This document shows, one piece after another, positions 23,860-32,508 of a stretch of DNA of 64,000 nt; position 1 is the first letter of the stretch, and the number at the start of each line of letters is the position of its first letter. The translations under genes were made by a program, and so were the position numbers. This DNA is from Streptomyces albofaciens JCM 4342. GTDB taxonomy: Bacteria; Actinomycetota; Actinomycetes; Streptomycetales; Streptomycetaceae. Below the pieces are notes generated by a model. The model was not told the origin of the DNA and did no database searches. It was given only the letters and a program-made list of their open reading frames with translations. The DNA is taken from assembly GCF_008634025.1 (NCBI RefSeq), contig NZ_PDCM01000002.1:1674001-1738000 (forward strand), written 5' to 3'.

Positions 23860-25077
23860 ATGAGCGGACGCCTCGCGCAGACCGAGGGCCTGACGGACAT
23901 CCAGCGGGAAATCCTCTCGACGGTCCGTGACTTCGTCGACAAGGAGATTCTGCCGGTCGCCACCGAGCTGGAGCACCGCGACGAGTACCCGACGCGGATA
24001 GTCGAGGGGCTGAAGGAACTCGGCGTCTTCGGGCTGATGATTCCGGAGGAGTACGGCGGGCTCGGCGAGTCGCTGCTGACGTACGCGCTGACGGTGGAGG
24101 AGATCGCCCGCGGCTGGATGAGCGTGTCGGGCATCATCAACACCCACTTCATCGTGGCGTACATGCTCAAGCAGCACGGAACGCGGGAGCAGAAGGAGTA
24201 CTTCCTGCCGAAGATGGCGGCCGGTGAGATCCGCGGCGCCTTCTCGATGTCGGAGCCGGGGCTCGGTTCGGACGTCTCGGCCATCACGTCCAAGGGCGTG
24301 CGGGACGGCGGAGACGGCGGGGATTTCGTACTGACCGGTCAGAAGATGTGGCTGACCAACGGCGGTTCGTCAACTCTGGTCGCGGTGCTGTGCCGTACGG
24401 ACGAGGGCCATCCGGAGGGCACCGCGCCGCACAAGTCGATGACCACCTTCCTCGTGGAGAAGGAGGCCGGGTTCGGCGAGGTGCGGCCGGGGCTGACCAT
24501 CCCCGGCAAGATCGACAAGATGGGCTACAAGGGCGTCGACACCACCGAGCTGATCATGGACGGGCTGCGCGTCCCCGCCGACCGGGTCCTCGGCGGCGAG
24601 ACCGGACGTGGCTTCTATCACATGATGGACGGCGTCGAGGTCGGGCGGGTGAACGTGGCCGCGCGGGGCTGCGGGGTCGCGCAGCGCGCCTTCGAGCTGG
24701 GCGTTTCGTACGCGCAGCAGCGGCACACGTTCGGCAGGCCGATCGCCCAGCACCAGGCGATTCAGTTCAAACTTGCCGAAATGGCGACAAAGGTGGAAGC
24801 GGCCCATGCGATGATGGTCAACGCCGCACGCAAAAAGGACTCCGGGCAGCGAAACGACCTGGAGGCGGGCATGGCCAAGTACCTGGCCTCCGAGTACTGC
24901 AAGGAGGTGGTGGAGGACGCGTTCCGCATCCACGGCGGCTACGGCTTCTCGAAGGAGTACGAGATCGAGCGCCTCTACCGGGAGGCACCGATGCTCCTCA
25001 TCGGTGAAGGAACCGCCGAGATCCAGAAAATGATCATCGGCCGGCGACTACTGGAGGAGTACCGAATCCAGGGGTGA
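23860..25077 (+). CDS. Acyl-CoA dehydrogenase, probable (2S)-methylsuccinyl-CoA dehydrogenase
   Basis: A 405-residue FAD flavoprotein oxidising methylsuccinyl-CoA to mesaconyl-CoA. Family blocks: AFSMSEPGLGSDVSAI (FAD/substrate loop), KMWLTNGG, RHTFGRPIAQHQAIQFKLAEM and the C-terminal catalytic-base region LLIGEGTAEIQKMIIGR, where the active-site Glu lies in GEGT. It is shorter than the proteobacterial methylsuccinyl-CoA dehydrogenase (about 550 residues), which is usual for Streptomyces. GGAAGGAG precedes ATG 23860. It is the last gene of the five-gene run, followed by a hairpin. Confidence 0.92.
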   Translation: MSGRLAQTEGLTDIQREILSTVRDFVDKEILPVATELEHRDEYPTRIVEGLKELGVFGLMIPEEYGGLGESLLTYALTVEEIARGWMSVSGIINTHFIVAYMLKQHGTREQKEYFLPKMAAGEIRGAFSMSEPGLGSDVSAITSKGVRDGGDGGDFVLTGQKMWLTNGGSSTLVAVLCRTDEGHPEGTAPHKSMTTFLVEKEAGFGEVRPGLTIPGKIDKMGYKGVDTTELIMDGLRVPADRVLGGETGRGFYHMMDGVEVGRVNVAARGCGVAQRAFELGVSYAQQRHTFGRPIAQHQAIQFKLAEMATKVEAAHAMMVNAARKKDSGQRNDLEAGMAKYLASEYCKEVVEDAFRIHGGYGFSKEYEIERLYREAPMLLIGEGTAEIQKMIIGRRLLEEYRIQG

Positions 25078-25090
25078 ACGCCCGATTTGG

Positions 25091-25123
25091 GGTGTTTTCT
25101 TCAGGACGAAGATCACACCCCGT
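25091..25123 (+). terminator. Hairpin ending the ethylmalonyl-CoA operon
   Basis: GGGGTGT (25091-25097) pairs with ACACCCC (25117-25123), and inner TCTTC (25100-25104) with GAAGA (25110-25114), around a 5-nt loop. It begins 14 nt after the acyl-CoA dehydrogenase stop. Confidence 0.6.
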
Positions 25124-25246
25124 CATCGTTGTTCGGCCACGGATTGGCTCTGGCTCTTGGCCAGTTGCCGCTCGCAACCGATACCATCCCGGGAAAGCCG
25201 CCGTCCCCCATTGCATATGCGGCATCCTCCGCTACGAAGGTCATCC

Positions 25247-25894
25247 ATGCCCCACAGCCAATCCTCTGCACAACGCGGTCGCGTCCGCCTCGCGCGCGGA
25301 GCGTCGCCGTGGCTCCTGCCGACCGTCGCGACGGCCGCGGTCAGCCTGGCCCGTTCCCGTCGCTCGGGACGCTGGGCTGCCGCCGCCGTGCCCGCCACCG
25401 CCCTGGCGGCGGGCATGCTGTGGTTTTTCCGCGACCCTGAGCGCGAGATCGCTCAGGGCCGGGTCATCTCCCCGGCCGACGGCGTGGTGCAGAGCATCAT
25501 GCCGTGGAAGGACGGACGCACCCGCGTCGCGATCTTCATGAGCCCGCTGAACGTCCACGTCAACCGCGCGCCGCTGGCCGGCACGGTGACGTCCGTGGAG
25601 CACATCCCCGGCGGGTTCGTCCCGGCGTTCAACAAGGAGAGCGAGAACAACGAGCGGGTGGTCTGGCACTTCGACACCGAGCTCGGCGACGTCGAGATGG
25701 TGCAGATCGCCGGTGCCGTGGCCCGCCGGATCGTCCCGTACGTCCCCCAGGGCACGAAGGTGGAGCAGGGCGAGCGCATCGGCCTGATCCGCTTCGGGTC
25801 GCGCGTCGACGTCTACCTCCCGGCGGGTGTCGAGGCCGCGGTCGAGGTCGGCCAGGCCACCACCGCGGGGGTGACTCGCCTTGACCGTGATTGA
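25247..25894 (+). CDS. psd: Phosphatidylserine decarboxylase proenzyme
   Basis: A 215-residue short-type phosphatidylserine decarboxylase, converting phosphatidylserine to phosphatidylethanolamine at the membrane. N-terminal hydrophobic segments (35-70) anchor it; the core has WFFRDPER, VISPADGVV and the conserved IFMSPLNVHVNRAP block. The self-cleavage site that generates the pyruvoyl group is the Ser in RFGSRVDVYLP near residue 185. ATG 25247 was chosen over an upstream in-frame ATG with poor context. It overlaps pssA by 14 nt, coupling the two steps of the pathway. Confidence 0.95.
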   Translation: MPHSQSSAQRGRVRLARGASPWLLPTVATAAVSLARSRRSGRWAAAAVPATALAAGMLWFFRDPEREIAQGRVISPADGVVQSIMPWKDGRTRVAIFMSPLNVHVNRAPLAGTVTSVEHIPGGFVPAFNKESENNERVVWHFDTELGDVEMVQIAGAVARRIVPYVPQGTKVEQGERIGLIRFGSRVDVYLPAGVEAAVEVGQATTAGVTRLDRD

Positions 25895-26744
25895 TCCCGA
25901 CACCCAGCCCGGCTGGGTCGCGGACGTCGACGAGGAGGACGTGGCCGACGACATGCCGCTGTCCACGCGGCTGTCGATCGCGGACACCCTCACCCTGGGC
26001 AACGCGATCTGCGGCTTCATGGCCGTCTACTTCACCACCACCGGCGTCCTGATCCCGCACCTGACGGGCAACGAGGACGGCGGGATGGCGCGGCACAGCG
26101 CCGCCATGGCGGTGATCCTGATGCTGCTGGCCTCCATCTTCGACCTGTTCGACGGGCTCGTCGCGCGCAAGCTGCGCGCCTCGGCGATGGGGGCCGAGCT
26201 CGACAACCTCTCCGACCTGATCAGCTTCGGGCTGGCGCCGGCGTACTTCGTCGTCACCTGGGGCATGGTCGCCCCGGACTCCCACCAGCGGGTCTCGGTG
26301 GTCGCGGCGGTGGTGGTGCTGCTGGCGGTGGTGCTGCGGCTGGCCCGGTTCTCCTGCGTGACGCTGCGGGACGGCATCTTCCAGGGCATGCCGAGTCCGT
26401 TCGGCGCCCTGACCGTCGTCGCGATCGTTCTGCTGGAGCTGCCCTTCGTACCGACGCTGCTGGCGATCATCGGTGTGGCCTGGCTGATGGTGAGCCGGGT
26501 CGAGTACCCGAAGCCGCGGGGACGGCTCGCGGTGGCGATGCTCAGCTGGATCGTGCTGAGCATGGGCATGCTGGCGGCCTGGGCGCTGGACGCCCCCGGC
26601 GGCCAGACCCTCCTGCAGACCGGCTGCTCCCTCCAGATCGTGCTGGGCGCGATGATCCCGGTCTTCGCGACGGCCCGCCGGGTCAACACCTTCCGCGACA
26701 ACCGCCGCGAGGCGCGCAGCGCGCAGGTGCAGCAGATCCAGTAG
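25881..26744 (+). CDS. pssA: CDP-diacylglycerol-serine O-phosphatidyltransferase
   Basis: A 287-residue integral membrane enzyme making phosphatidylserine from CDP-diacylglycerol and serine. The CDP-alcohol phosphatidyltransferase signature is complete: DLFDGLVARKLRASAMGAE followed by LDNLSD, giving the D-x2-DG-x2-AR-x7-8-G-x3-D-x3-D spacing. About seven hydrophobic helices follow. TTG 25881 is taken as start because GGGGGTGA lies 6 nt upstream; GTG 25887 is an alternative. The overlap with psd places substrate supply and decarboxylation in one transcript. A terminator follows the stop. Confidence 0.95.
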   Translation: MTVIDPDTQPGWVADVDEEDVADDMPLSTRLSIADTLTLGNAICGFMAVYFTTTGVLIPHLTGNEDGGMARHSAAMAVILMLLASIFDLFDGLVARKLRASAMGAELDNLSDLISFGLAPAYFVVTWGMVAPDSHQRVSVVAAVVVLLAVVLRLARFSCVTLRDGIFQGMPSPFGALTVVAIVLLELPFVPTLLAIIGVAWLMVSRVEYPKPRGRLAVAMLSWIVLSMGMLAAWALDAPGGQTLLQTGCSLQIVLGAMIPVFATARRVNTFRDNRREARSAQVQQIQ

Positions 26745-26766
26745 CGGCCACCGGCCTTCGGACGAC

Positions 26767-26807
26767 AAAGGCCCCCGCCGGGCGCAGCAGCTCGGCGGGG
26801 GCCTTTT
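26767..26807. terminator. Bidirectional terminator between pssA and glycerate kinase
   Basis: A 14-bp perfect stem (26767-26780 with 26793-26806). The plus strand ends in TTTT and the minus strand, from the AAA at the left arm, in TTT. It serves both convergent genes. Confidence 0.9.
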
Positions 26808-26872
26808 GCCGTATCCGGGGGCACGGGGCGCCCGGAGGGGGCGCGTACGGAGCGCCCCCGTCCCGTCTCACC

Positions 26873-28048
26873 TCACCGCAGGAAATCCCGCGCCAGGGCC
26901 TCCGCGGCGCGCTCCAGGAGCGGTCCGGCCTCGGCCATGCAGCGTGCCGGGTCCGGCTCCAGGTCGGTCAGCGGGTAGGCGCGGCGGATGCCGGCCCGGC
27001 CCAGCGCCTCGGCCGGCAGGGCCAGGCGCCCGCAGACCGCCACCACGTCCAGGCCCGCGGCACGGGCCGCCGCCGCGACACCGGCCGGTGCCTTGCCGTG
27101 CAGGGTCTGCTCGTCCAGCGAGCCCTCTCCGGTGACGACGAAGGTGGCGCGGGCCAGGGCCGGGGCGAAGCCCAGCACCTCCAGCATCACGTCGATGCCC
27201 GGCCGGAAGGCGGCGCCCAGGCCGACCAGGGCGCCGTAGCCGATGCCGCCCGCCGCGCCCGCGCCGGGCGCGAGGGCGCACTCGGCGGCGCGGGGCCCCA
27301 CCGCGGTCTCCAGGACCTTGGCGTAGTGGGCGAGGGCCGCGTCCAGCGCCGCGACGTCCTGCTCGCTCGCGCCCTTCTGCGGCCCGTAGACGGCGGGCGC
27401 GCCCTTGGGCCCGGTGAGCGGGTTGTCCACGTCGCCGGCGAGCACCACCTCCGTACCGGCGAGCCGGGGGTCCAGGCCCGTCAGATCGGCGGTGGCCAGG
27501 TCGCGCAGCGGGCCGCCGCCCGGTGCGAGCGGGGCGCCCGCGGCGTCCAGGAAGCGGGCGCCGAGCGCGGCGAGCATGCCCGCGCCGCCGTCGGTCGTGG
27601 CGCTGCCGCCGACGCCGAGGACGATCCGGCCGGCGCCCGCGTCCAGCGCCGCGCGCAGCAGCTCGCCGGTGCCGTACGTGGTGGCCGTGAGCGGTGCGAA
27701 GCGCCCCTCCGGCAGGTGCTGGAGGCCGGACGCCTCCGCCATCTCGATCACGGCCGTGCCGTCCTCGTGGAGCGCGAAGGTGGCCGTCACCGGGTCGCCG
27801 ACGGGGCCGGTGACCCGGACCTCGTACCGGGCGAAGCCCGCCGCCAGGGCGGCCGCGACCGTGCCGTCGCCGCCGTCCGCGACCGGGACGGACTCCACCG
27901 CGAGGCCGGGGACGGCCCGGCGCAGCCCGGCCGTGACGTGTCCGGCGACCTCGACGGCGGTGAGCGAACCCTTGAATTTGTCCGCGGCGACCAGCACCCG
28001 CGGTGCCCGGTCCCGGTCTGCCGCCGGTGTCCTTGCTGCGTCCGCCAC
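26873..28048 (-). CDS. Glycerate kinase (GarK/GlxK type)
   Basis: A 391-residue kinase phosphorylating D-glycerate to phosphoglycerate. The N-terminal LVAADKFKGSLTAVEVA block, the VADGGDGTVAA block, the GVGGSATTDGGAGMLAALG block and the C-terminal GEGSLDEQTLHGK block are all family signatures. GTG 28048 with AGGGGAAAC upstream was chosen; the longer frame upstream has no similarity. It could return glyoxylate-derived glycerate from the ethylmalonyl-CoA pathway to central metabolism, but that is inference from closeness only. Confidence 0.93.
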   Translation of the reverse strand: MADAARTPAADRDRAPRVLVAADKFKGSLTAVEVAGHVTAGLRRAVPGLAVESVPVADGGDGTVAAALAAGFARYEVRVTGPVGDPVTATFALHEDGTAVIEMAEASGLQHLPEGRFAPLTATTYGTGELLRAALDAGAGRIVLGVGGSATTDGGAGMLAALGARFLDAAGAPLAPGGGPLRDLATADLTGLDPRLAGTEVVLAGDVDNPLTGPKGAPAVYGPQKGASEQDVAALDAALAHYAKVLETAVGPRAAECALAPGAGAAGGIGYGALVGLGAAFRPGIDVMLEVLGFAPALARATFVVTGEGSLDEQTLHGKAPAGVAAAARAAGLDVVAVCGRLALPAEALGRAGIRRAYPLTDLEPDPARCMAEAGPLLERAAEALARDFLR

Positions 28049-28185
28049 TGTTTCCCCTTGCTTTCGAACTGGCAGTCGCGCCGCTGCGACCTTATCCGGC
28101 GCGGGCCCCGGCGAACAGGGAGCGGCGGCGCCGGACGGCGCGCCAATCCGGCTGAACACCGTTTTTCCGGTCATAGTGGGACGCC

Positions 28186-29892
28186 ATGAGCGTGCAGACT
28201 TCCGAGGAACCGACGCCGCATTCCGGGCCCGGCGGCGCGGAGCACGATCCGCCGCCCGATCTCGTTCTGGTCGGCGTCGGCGTGGCCGCGGTGCTCGCGG
28301 TGGTCGCCTGGGCGGCACTGGGCAAAAAGAATTTCGAATCCGTCACCGATTCCGCGCTGAACTGGGTGCTGGGGAATTTCGGCTGGCTGTTCGTGGTGGC
28401 GGCGGATGTCTTTCTCGTGCTGTGCGTCCTCATCGCCGTCAGCCGATTCGGCCGGGTCCGGCTCGGCACGGACGACGCGGAGCCGGAATTCGGCAATCTG
28501 GCGTGGATCGCGATGATGTTCAGCGCCGGAATGGGAATCGGCCTGATGTTCTACGGCGTGGGCGAGCCCCTCCAGCACTACGTCTCCCCGCCGCCCGCCA
28601 GCGGCGTCACTCCGCACACCGGCGCCGCGGCCCGTACCGCGCTGGAGTACTCGTTCTTCCACTGGACCCTGACCCCGTGGGCCATCTACGGCATCGCGGG
28701 CCTGGCCCTGGCCTACGCGGGTTTCCGCAAGGGCCGCAGCAACCGGCTCAGCTCCGCCTTCGTCCCGCTGATCGGCGAGCGGCGGGCCGGCGGACGCCTG
28801 GGGCACCTGATCGACCTGCTGGCCGTCTTCGCGACCGTCTTCGGTACGGCCACCAGCCTGGGCCTGGGCGCCCTTCAGGTCAGCAAGGGGCTCAACATCA
28901 CCACGGGCACGGCGGACAGCACGACGGTCCAGCTGGTGATCATCGTGGCGCTCTCCGCGGCGTTCGTGGCCTCGGCCTTCTCCGGCCTGCACAAGGGCGT
29001 CAAGTGGCTGTCCACCCTGAACATCGTGCTGGCGGCGCTGCTGATGCTGTTCGTCTTCGTGCTCGGCCCGACCGTGTACGTCCTGGACAGCATCCCGGCG
29101 AGCGTCGGCGGCTACCTCGCCGACCTGCTGCCGATGGCCTCGCGGACCGGCGCGTTCACCGACGCGGACTGGCTGGGCGTCTGGACGGTCTTCTACTGGG
29201 CGTGGTGGCTGTCCTGGGCCCCGTTCGTCGGCACGTTCATCGCCCGGATCTCGCACGGGCGGACCGTACGGGAGTTCCTGATCGGCGTCCTGCTGGTGCC
29301 CAGCGGCGCGACCATGGTCTGGTTCTGCGTGCTGGGCGGCAGCGCGATCCGGCTGGACGCCGGCGGCGTGGCCGACCTGGCGCAGCACGCCAAGGACGCG
29401 GAGGCGTCGCTGTTCGGCATGCTGGACGCGCTGCCGGCCGGGGCGGTGACCTCGTGGGTGGCGATGATCCTGGTGATGACGTACTTCATCACCAGCGCCG
29501 ACTCCGCGTCCCTGGTGATGGGGTCGCTGACCAGCCGGGGCGCGCTGCACCCGCGCACCTGGCTGGTGGTCACCTGGGGCGTCCTGATGGCCGCGGTCGC
29601 CGCGGTGCTGCTGGTGGCGGGCGGGCTCGGCGCGCTCCAGACGGCGACGATCCTGGTCGCGCTGCCGTTCGTGTTCGTGATGCTGGCGCTGTGCTGGGCA
29701 CTGCTGAAGGAACTGCGCGAGGACCCGGGCGCCGGGCCCGCCCGGCACCCCGCGCTGCACGGCCTGCGGGACGCGGTGCGCACCATCGTCGGCGAGGAGA
29801 TCACCGACCGCGGCCGCACCCGCCACCCGCGGCTGCGCCGGGCCGCCGACGCCAAGCGGTCCGGCGAGGACACGGATCCGCCGGGTCCGTAG
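28186..29892 (+). CDS. BCCT family betaine/choline/carnitine transporter
   Basis: A 568-residue transporter with 12 hydrophobic segments after a short hydrophilic N-terminus. Family signatures: MFSAGMGIGLMFYGVGEPLQHY and WAWWLSWAPFVGTFIARIS with the conserved tryptophans of the substrate site, then YFITSADSASLVMG. Substrates are quaternary ammonium compatible solutes driven by sodium or protons, so a role in osmoprotection is likely. The C-terminal cytoplasmic tail is moderately long and basic (RHPALHGLRDAVRTIVGEE), as in osmosensing members. It stands alone; a -10-like TAGTGG lies 12 nt before ATG 28186. Confidence 0.93.
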   Translation: MSVQTSEEPTPHSGPGGAEHDPPPDLVLVGVGVAAVLAVVAWAALGKKNFESVTDSALNWVLGNFGWLFVVAADVFLVLCVLIAVSRFGRVRLGTDDAEPEFGNLAWIAMMFSAGMGIGLMFYGVGEPLQHYVSPPPASGVTPHTGAAARTALEYSFFHWTLTPWAIYGIAGLALAYAGFRKGRSNRLSSAFVPLIGERRAGGRLGHLIDLLAVFATVFGTATSLGLGALQVSKGLNITTGTADSTTVQLVIIVALSAAFVASAFSGLHKGVKWLSTLNIVLAALLMLFVFVLGPTVYVLDSIPASVGGYLADLLPMASRTGAFTDADWLGVWTVFYWAWWLSWAPFVGTFIARISHGRTVREFLIGVLLVPSGATMVWFCVLGGSAIRLDAGGVADLAQHAKDAEASLFGMLDALPAGAVTSWVAMILVMTYFITSADSASLVMGSLTSRGALHPRTWLVVTWGVLMAAVAAVLLVAGGLGALQTATILVALPFVFVMLALCWALLKELREDPGAGPARHPALHGLRDAVRTIVGEEITDRGRTRHPRLRRAADAKRSGEDTDPPGP

Positions 29893-30002
29893 GCGCCGCC
29901 CCGGCGGACCGGCGCGCATCCTGGCGCGCACCCGGGTACCGGAACCGCACCGACCGCTGAACGCACCTTCTCCCAGGGCGACTTGATCAGCACAATGAGG
30001 CT

Positions 30003-30341
30003 GTGCCGCATTACGACTATGTGGAGTTCCCGTTCGGCGAGGCCACGGTCCGGGTGGCGCTGGCGCCCGTCGGCGAGCCGGCCGGCGGCGCGGGCGACGC
30101 CGACCTGCCCGGCGGGATCGGCGGTGTCACGCCGGTGGGCGGCGGCGACCGGGTCCGCGCCCTGGCGTCCGACGCGCTGCGCGCCGTGCTCAGCCCGCTG
30201 GGGCCGGTGCTCCAGCAGGTGCACGACGCCGTGCTGGCCACGCCCGACCCGCCGCGGGAGCTGGCCTGGCCGGCCCCGGCGACATACCGGGCGTATCTGC
30301 GGCTGGCGGCGCTGCTCCTGGAGGGCCGGACGGACGCCTGA
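30003..30341 (+). CDS. Small protein, possible trypsin-co-occurring domain 1 (CU044_2847-like)
   Basis: A 112-residue acidic protein. The start MPHYDYVEFPFGEATVRVAL and the later helix ALRAVLSPLGPVLQQVHDAV resemble the first half of the trypsin-co-occurring domain (CU044_2847 family), which pairs with proteases and NTPase conflict modules in actinobacteria. The C-terminal third differs, and no protease gene is adjacent, so the match is tentative. GTG 30003 lies 6 nt after CACAAT, a plausible -10, so the mRNA may be leaderless. Its neighbours are a BCCT transporter gene and a Nudix gene. Confidence 0.55.
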   Translation: MPHYDYVEFPFGEATVRVALAPVGEPAGGAGDADLPGGIGGVTPVGGGDRVRALASDALRAVLSPLGPVLQQVHDAVLATPDPPRELAWPAPATYRAYLRLAALLLEGRTDA

Positions 30342-30383
30342 GGGCCGGGGAAGCACACCGTACGGCCCCACTACGCTCGCCGT

Positions 30384-30878
30384 ATGACCACGGACTACGC
30401 CACCTATATCGCCGGTCTTCCCCGTGTGCTCGCGGGCGCCGGTGTCATCTTCCGCGACGCCGACGACCGGGTGCTGTACGTCGAGCCGAACTACCGCGAC
30501 ACCTGGAACCTGCCCGGCGGCACCGTCGAATCGGACGCGGGCGAGTCGCCCCGCCAGGCCGCGCGGCGGGAGACCGGCGAGGAGATCGGCCTGGACATCG
30601 AGCCGGGCCGGCTGCTGGCCGTCGACTGGGTGCGCGGCCCCGGGCGCCCGCCGCTGGTGTCGTACCTGTACGACGGCGGCGTCCTGGACGCGGACCAGCT
30701 GGCGGCCATCCGCCTCCAGGAGACGGAACTGCTCTCCTGGTCCCTGCTGACGTGGGAGGAGGCAGAACCGCGGCTGTCTCCCCCGATGGCCCTGCGCATG
30801 CGGGCCGCGCTGGACGCGCTGGAGGGCGGGGGCGGACCCGTGGAACTGGAGGACGGGGTCGCGCCGGGCGGGCGGTGA
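30384..30878 (+). CDS. Nudix hydrolase
   Basis: A 164-residue enzyme of the Nudix fold, cleaving a nucleoside diphosphate linked to another group. The Nudix box is recognisable as GTVESDAGES followed by PRQAARRETGEEIGLDI, with a two-residue insertion before the first Glu compared with G-x5-E. Metal-binding REtxEE is intact. Substrate unknown; the set of possible ligands ranges from ADP-ribose to oxidised nucleotides. It starts 42 nt after the small-protein gene on the same strand, so they may be co-transcribed. Confidence 0.9.
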   Translation: MTTDYATYIAGLPRVLAGAGVIFRDADDRVLYVEPNYRDTWNLPGGTVESDAGESPRQAARRETGEEIGLDIEPGRLLAVDWVRGPGRPPLVSYLYDGGVLDADQLAAIRLQETELLSWSLLTWEEAEPRLSPPMALRMRAALDALEGGGGPVELEDGVAPGGR

Positions 30879-30888
30879 GGGCGCGGTT

Positions 30889-31424
30889 TCAGCGGTTCCG
30901 GTCGCGGGCGGCCGGAGCGTTCCGTTCCAGGCGGGCGCCCAGGGTGGCGGCGAAGTCCTCGGCGCGGGCCAATTGGACCCGCAGCTTCTCCACCTGCTCG
31001 GGCGAAGGACCGCGATAGGTGCCGAAGGTCCACAGGTTGCCCTCCGGGTCCCGCACCGTGCAGACGTACGCCGTGGCGCCCGACCCGAACCGGGTTTCGT
31101 GCGGCGGTTCGAGAACCTCGCCACCGGCGTCGACCACCCACCGGTGCACCGCGTCCACGTCGTCGCTCACCACGTAGACCGCGCTGGTTCCGGCCCGCAT
31201 CCAGCCGTGCACGCCGTCCGTGTGCCGGGTCGAACCGAACACCAGCGCACCCCGCCGGGCCACCGCAGCTCAGCATGCCCGATCCCGACGTGCTCGTCCG
31301 GCGCCGCCACCGTCTCCGCGAACCCCAGCACATCGACCAGGAAAGGCAACGCCGCCCTGGTGTCGTCGTAGTGCAGGACCGGCCATACGGAAGAGGGGGA
31401 AGCGTCAGGCGAGATGGCGCTCAT
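30889..31424 (-). pseudogene. VOC (glyoxalase/bleomycin-resistance type) protein, frameshifted
   Basis: Two frames together spell one VOC domain. The N-terminal half (MSAISPDASPSSVWPVLHY... to HAELRWPGG) is in one frame from ATG 31424. The C-terminal half (ALVFGSTRHTDGVHGWMRAG... to DPEGNLWTFGTYRG) continues in another frame. They join at the C-run 31250-31253 (G-run on the coding strand): one more G would restore GG-GALVFG and a protein of about 178 residues. So either a one-base deletion has inactivated the gene or the assembly lost a base in the homopolymer. The metal ligands sit in both halves. Confidence 0.8.
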
Positions 31425-31507
31425 CGTAGGCCCGTGGGCCACCGCCACTCGTCTTCCCGCCACAGCCATACGGGAACAGGACCGGTGAGGAGCCGCACCG
31501 CCCCCCC

Positions 31508-31538
31508 TTGACTTCAAGCCTGCTTGAGGTTGCATCGT
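31508..31538 (+). promoter_or_regulatory. MerR/SoxR-type promoter-operator of the LLM oxidoreductase gene
   Basis: -35 TTGACT (31508-31513), a 19-bp spacer, then CATCGT (31533-31538). The near-perfect palindrome ACTTCAAGC-CT-GCTTGAGGT (31511-31530, 8/9 paired) fills the spacer. Long 19-bp spacing plus this CTCAAG/CTTGAG-type palindrome is the hallmark of MerR-family activators, closest to SoxR boxes. The start codon is 6 nt after the -10, so the transcript is probably leaderless. Confidence 0.65.
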
Positions 31539-31544
31539 CGGCGC

Positions 31545-32477
31545 ATGACGTTCTTCCCGGATGCGGCGGTCCCGCCGGGCCGCCTGGCGGTGGGTGTGGT
31601 GCTGCCGTCGCCCGCCGTGCGGCGCGCGCAGAAACTGCCCCTCGCCGAGGCGGCCCGGCACGCGGAACAGGCCGGGCTCGACCTCGTCGCGTACCGGGAC
31701 GCCCCGGCCGGTGAGCCGTCGCTGGACGCCGCGGTGGCGCTGGCCGCGGTGGCCGCGGCCACCGAGCACATCACCGTCGTCAGCGAGGCGTACGCACCGG
31801 CCCTCCGGCCGCCGGCCCGGGCCGCCGAGCAGATCGCGAGTCTCCAGTACGTCGCGGACGGGCGGCTGGTGCTCGGCGTGGGGACGGGCGGCGGACGCGC
31901 GCGGTGGGCGGCGGCGGGGGTGCCGTACGAGGAGCGGGGCCGCCGGACCGACGCGACGCTGCGGCTGCTGCCGCGGCTGCTCGCGGGCGACGGGAGCCCG
32001 CTGCCGTACGAACAGGGCGGCCCGGCAGCCGGGTTACCGCCCTGCGTACCGATGCCGCCCGTCTGGGTCAGCGGCAACTCCCGCAACACGGTACGGCGCG
32101 CCGCCCGCCTGGGCGACGGCTGGTACCCCGCCCTCGCCCCGCCCGCCGAAGTGGCCGCGGGCACCGTGCACCTGGCCGAACTCGCCGCCGCCTTCGGCCG
32201 CCCGGCCCCGTCCGTCGTCGTCGGCACCCTGGGCGCGCTCGGCACGGACCCGGACCTGCCCACCCGCACCGAACTGGCGACGGACCTGGCCACGGCGTAC
32301 GGCTCCACCGCCGAACGTCGCGCGGAGGTGCCCGTGACCGGCGACGCACGAGAAGCCGCCGAGCACCTGCACAGCTACTGCGGCGCGGGCGTCTCCCGCG
32401 TCGTCATGACGTTCGCGGGCGGTGACTGGCGGCATCAGGTGGAGCTGCTGGCGGAGGTGCGGGGGTTGGTGGGGTGA
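31545..32477 (+). CDS. LLM-class flavin-dependent oxidoreductase with a TTA codon
   Basis: A 310-residue luciferase-like monooxygenase fold protein using FMN or F420. Family features: VGVVLPSP, LGVGTGGGRARWAAAGVPYEERGRR and PPVWVSGNSRNTVRRAARLGDGWYP. Substrate unknown. The MerR/SoxR-type operator in its promoter suggests induction by redox-active compounds. Codon 164 (32034-32036) is TTA, implying bldA dependence as well. ATG 31545 was chosen because the promoter ends just before it. The nucleotidyltransferase gene follows after 31 nt. Confidence 0.88.
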   Translation: MTFFPDAAVPPGRLAVGVVLPSPAVRRAQKLPLAEAARHAEQAGLDLVAYRDAPAGEPSLDAAVALAAVAAATEHITVVSEAYAPALRPPARAAEQIASLQYVADGRLVLGVGTGGGRARWAAAGVPYEERGRRTDATLRLLPRLLAGDGSPLPYEQGGPAAGLPPCVPMPPVWVSGNSRNTVRRAARLGDGWYPALAPPAEVAAGTVHLAELAAAFGRPAPSVVVGTLGALGTDPDLPTRTELATDLATAYGSTAERRAEVPVTGDAREAAEHLHSYCGAGVSRVVMTFAGGDWRHQVELLAEVRGLVG

Positions 32478-32508
32478 GCCCTGGGGGCGGCGCCGTAGGC
32501 TGCCGGGC

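Noticed and set aside
15721..25077. Polyketide biosynthetic cluster supplying its own ethylmalonyl-CoA
   Set aside because: No ketosynthase, acyl carrier protein or other biosynthetic gene is present; the full assimilation pathway points to primary metabolism.
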